From assembly GCF_000380185.1 (NCBI RefSeq), contig NZ_KB904746.1:124001-188000 (forward strand): a DNA stretch of 64,000 nucleotides, written 5' to 3'. The notes under the pieces were generated by a model. That model saw nothing but the letters and a program-made list of their open reading frames with translations. It ran no database searches and was not told where the DNA came from. This DNA is from Thiofilum flexile DSM 14609 (lineage in GTDB: Bacteria; Pseudomonadota; Gammaproteobacteria; Thiotrichales; Thiotrichaceae). Position numbers and translations under genes: made by a program. Position 1 is the first letter of the stretch; the number at the start of each line of letters is the position of its first letter. Positions 62,932 through 64,000 of this stretch are shown piece by piece.

Positions 62932-64000
62932 ATGCAACGAATGCCTTTGCCCTTACCTAGTCAGGAAGAGTTAGCTCATAGTCAATTACTGCACGCTCAT
63001 ATCCTGCAGCATATTCAAGCTAGCCCATCTCATTCCATCAGCTTTTATGACTATATGAATAAGGCCTTGTATGAGCCTTATTTAGGTTATTATGTAGCGG
63101 GCAAAACCTGTATTGGTACAGAAGGCGATTTTATAACCGCGCCGGAATTATCCGACTTATTCTCTATGAGCATAGCTCAGCACTGTCTATCTTTTTTGCA
63201 AAATGAACCCCATAGCACGGTACTAGAGCTAGGAGCCGGTAGTGGCAAAATGGCTGCCACCTTGCTCTCGTATTGGGAAGCTCATCATGTATTACCAGCA
63301 CATTATTACATATTAGAGCCTAGCCCCACGCTCAAAGCCCAACAATTCACCACTCTAAGTACCACACTCCCCCATCTTATAGCTAGAGTTACTTGGCTAG
63401 AGCATTTACCAGAATCAGGTTTTACTGGGATTATTGTAGGCAATGAAGTACTCGATGCTATGCCCATTGAGTTACTGCGGTATGAGCACGGTCAGTATCA
63501 ACAAGTACAGGTAACCGAGCAAAACCAGCAACTCAGCCTAATCACCCAGCCCTTGCCTTCCTATCTGCAACCCTTAGTAGCTCAACTGCCGCTGCCTAAT
63601 ATAGAGGGCTATACTACCGAACTTAACCCACAGCTCAATGCTTGGGTCAATGCCTTAGGTGCATTACTCACACAGGGGTTTTTATTACTCATTGATTATG
63701 GCTACGCACAGTCAGACTACTATCACCCTGACCGCAGCAGCGGCACCCTGCAATGCTTTTATCGTCACCATGTACATGACAACCCGCTACTCTATCCGGG
63801 CTTACAAGATATTACCGCCAGTGTTGACTTTGATGCCCTCACGGAAGCGGCCTTAAAAGCAGGCTTTCACACAGCGGATTGGACTACACAGGCGCATTTT
63901 CTACTACAAAACGGCTTAGCTGAACATTTCCAACAGTGCCTAAACGAATCTCCCACACAAAGCTATGCCCTAGCCCAACAAATACGAATTCTCACTCTAC
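62932..64000 (+). CDS. MidA/NDUFAF7-family SAM-dependent methyltransferase, 3' end outside window
   Basis: At least 356 residues from ATG 62932, open to the end of the window. Motifs of the COG1565 (DUF185) family: TEGDFITAPELSDLFSMSIA near residue 62, VLELGAGSGKMAATLL near 94, and IIVGNEVLDAMPIELL near 165. The human member methylates an arginine of complex I subunit NDUFS2; bacterial targets are unknown. It is divergent from the pteridine reductase gene. Confidence 0.9.
   Translation, partial: MQRMPLPLPSQEELAHSQLLHAHILQHIQASPSHSISFYDYMNKALYEPYLGYYVAGKTCIGTEGDFITAPELSDLFSMSIAQHCLSFLQNEPHSTVLELGAGSGKMAATLLSYWEAHHVLPAHYYILEPSPTLKAQQFTTLSTTLPHLIARVTWLEHLPESGFTGIIVGNEVLDAMPIELLRYEHGQYQQVQVTEQNQQLSLITQPLPSYLQPLVAQLPLPNIEGYTTELNPQLNAWVNALGALLTQGFLLLIDYGYAQSDYYHPDRSSGTLQCFYRHHVHDNPLLYPGLQDITASVDFDALTEAALKAGFHTADWTTQAHFLLQNGLAEHFQQCLNESPTQSYALAQQIRILTL

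Overview
The window is a gene-dense stretch of a gammaproteobacterial chromosome of moderate, AT-leaning base composition. PilS/PilR with PilA-PilB-PilC-PilD, NtrB/NtrC, a PII protein beside nadE, UbiE, IbaG, RfaH, TmcA, DusA and a complete Na+-NQR with NqrM point to Gammaproteobacteria. The mix with a Cmx6-type Cas6 would fit Thiotrichales (Thiothrix and relatives), but that genus-level guess is inference. No rRNA or tRNA gene, CRISPR array, intact insertion sequence or prophage was seen.

Layout. 1-5.7 kb: leucine/isovalerate degradation (partial biotin carboxylase subunit, liuB, liuA, MerR-type liuR), a decayed acyl-CoA mutase fragment and 3-hydroxyacyl-CoA dehydrogenase. 5.8-9.7 kb: small lipoprotein, a C-terminally short tmcA, PII and nadE. 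9.8-18.7 kb: type IV pilus block (PP0621-like protein, pilS, pilR, pilA, pilB, pilC, pilD) interrupted by a vapBC module. 18.7-26.2 kb: ubiE, fabI, a ProQ-domain gene, a DUF6174-like protein and divergent puuA/puuB. 26.3-35 kb: acs, ttcA, a polyphosphate kinase 2, a proline iminopeptidase, a broken Rpn-type gene, a cyclic-nucleotide-binding protein, ibaG, a LOG-family gene, thrB and a TusA-like gene. 35-41 kb: nitrogen control (glnA, ntrC, ntrB) around a repeat-rich Thr/Ala/Gly protein. 41-50.8 kb: symporter, a HAD/kinase-fold gene pair, Ca2+/Na+ antiporter, polysaccharide deacetylase, an orphan cas6, dusA, mutM and a CBS protein. 50.8-57.3 kb: nqrABCDEF and nqrM. 57.6-61.5 kb: Gld-like ABC system. 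61.6-64 kb: rfaH, a pteridine-reductase-like SDR and a partial MidA-family methyltransferase.

Regulatory logic can be read directly in places. glnA has a near-perfect sigma54 promoter preceded by two GCAC-N7-GTGC sites 31 bp apart, and its presumed regulators ntrBC lie 2 kb away. pilA has a sigma54 promoter preceded by a cluster of TGACA/TGTCA boxes, with pilSR immediately upstream. The liu genes carry palindromic CTTACG(TTAA)CGTAAG-like boxes beside liuR.

The most unusual signals are: (a) two copies of an approximately 105-nt palindromic element with a conserved core but different, still self-complementary outer arms; (b) a solitary Cas6 without array or effector genes; (c) an overlapping HAD phosphatase-like and kinase-fold gene pair; (d) a possible small RNA with exposed CUCCUCC beside nqrM; (e) recognisable gene relics (acyl-CoA mutase, Rpn nuclease). 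None of these could be tested by database search here.
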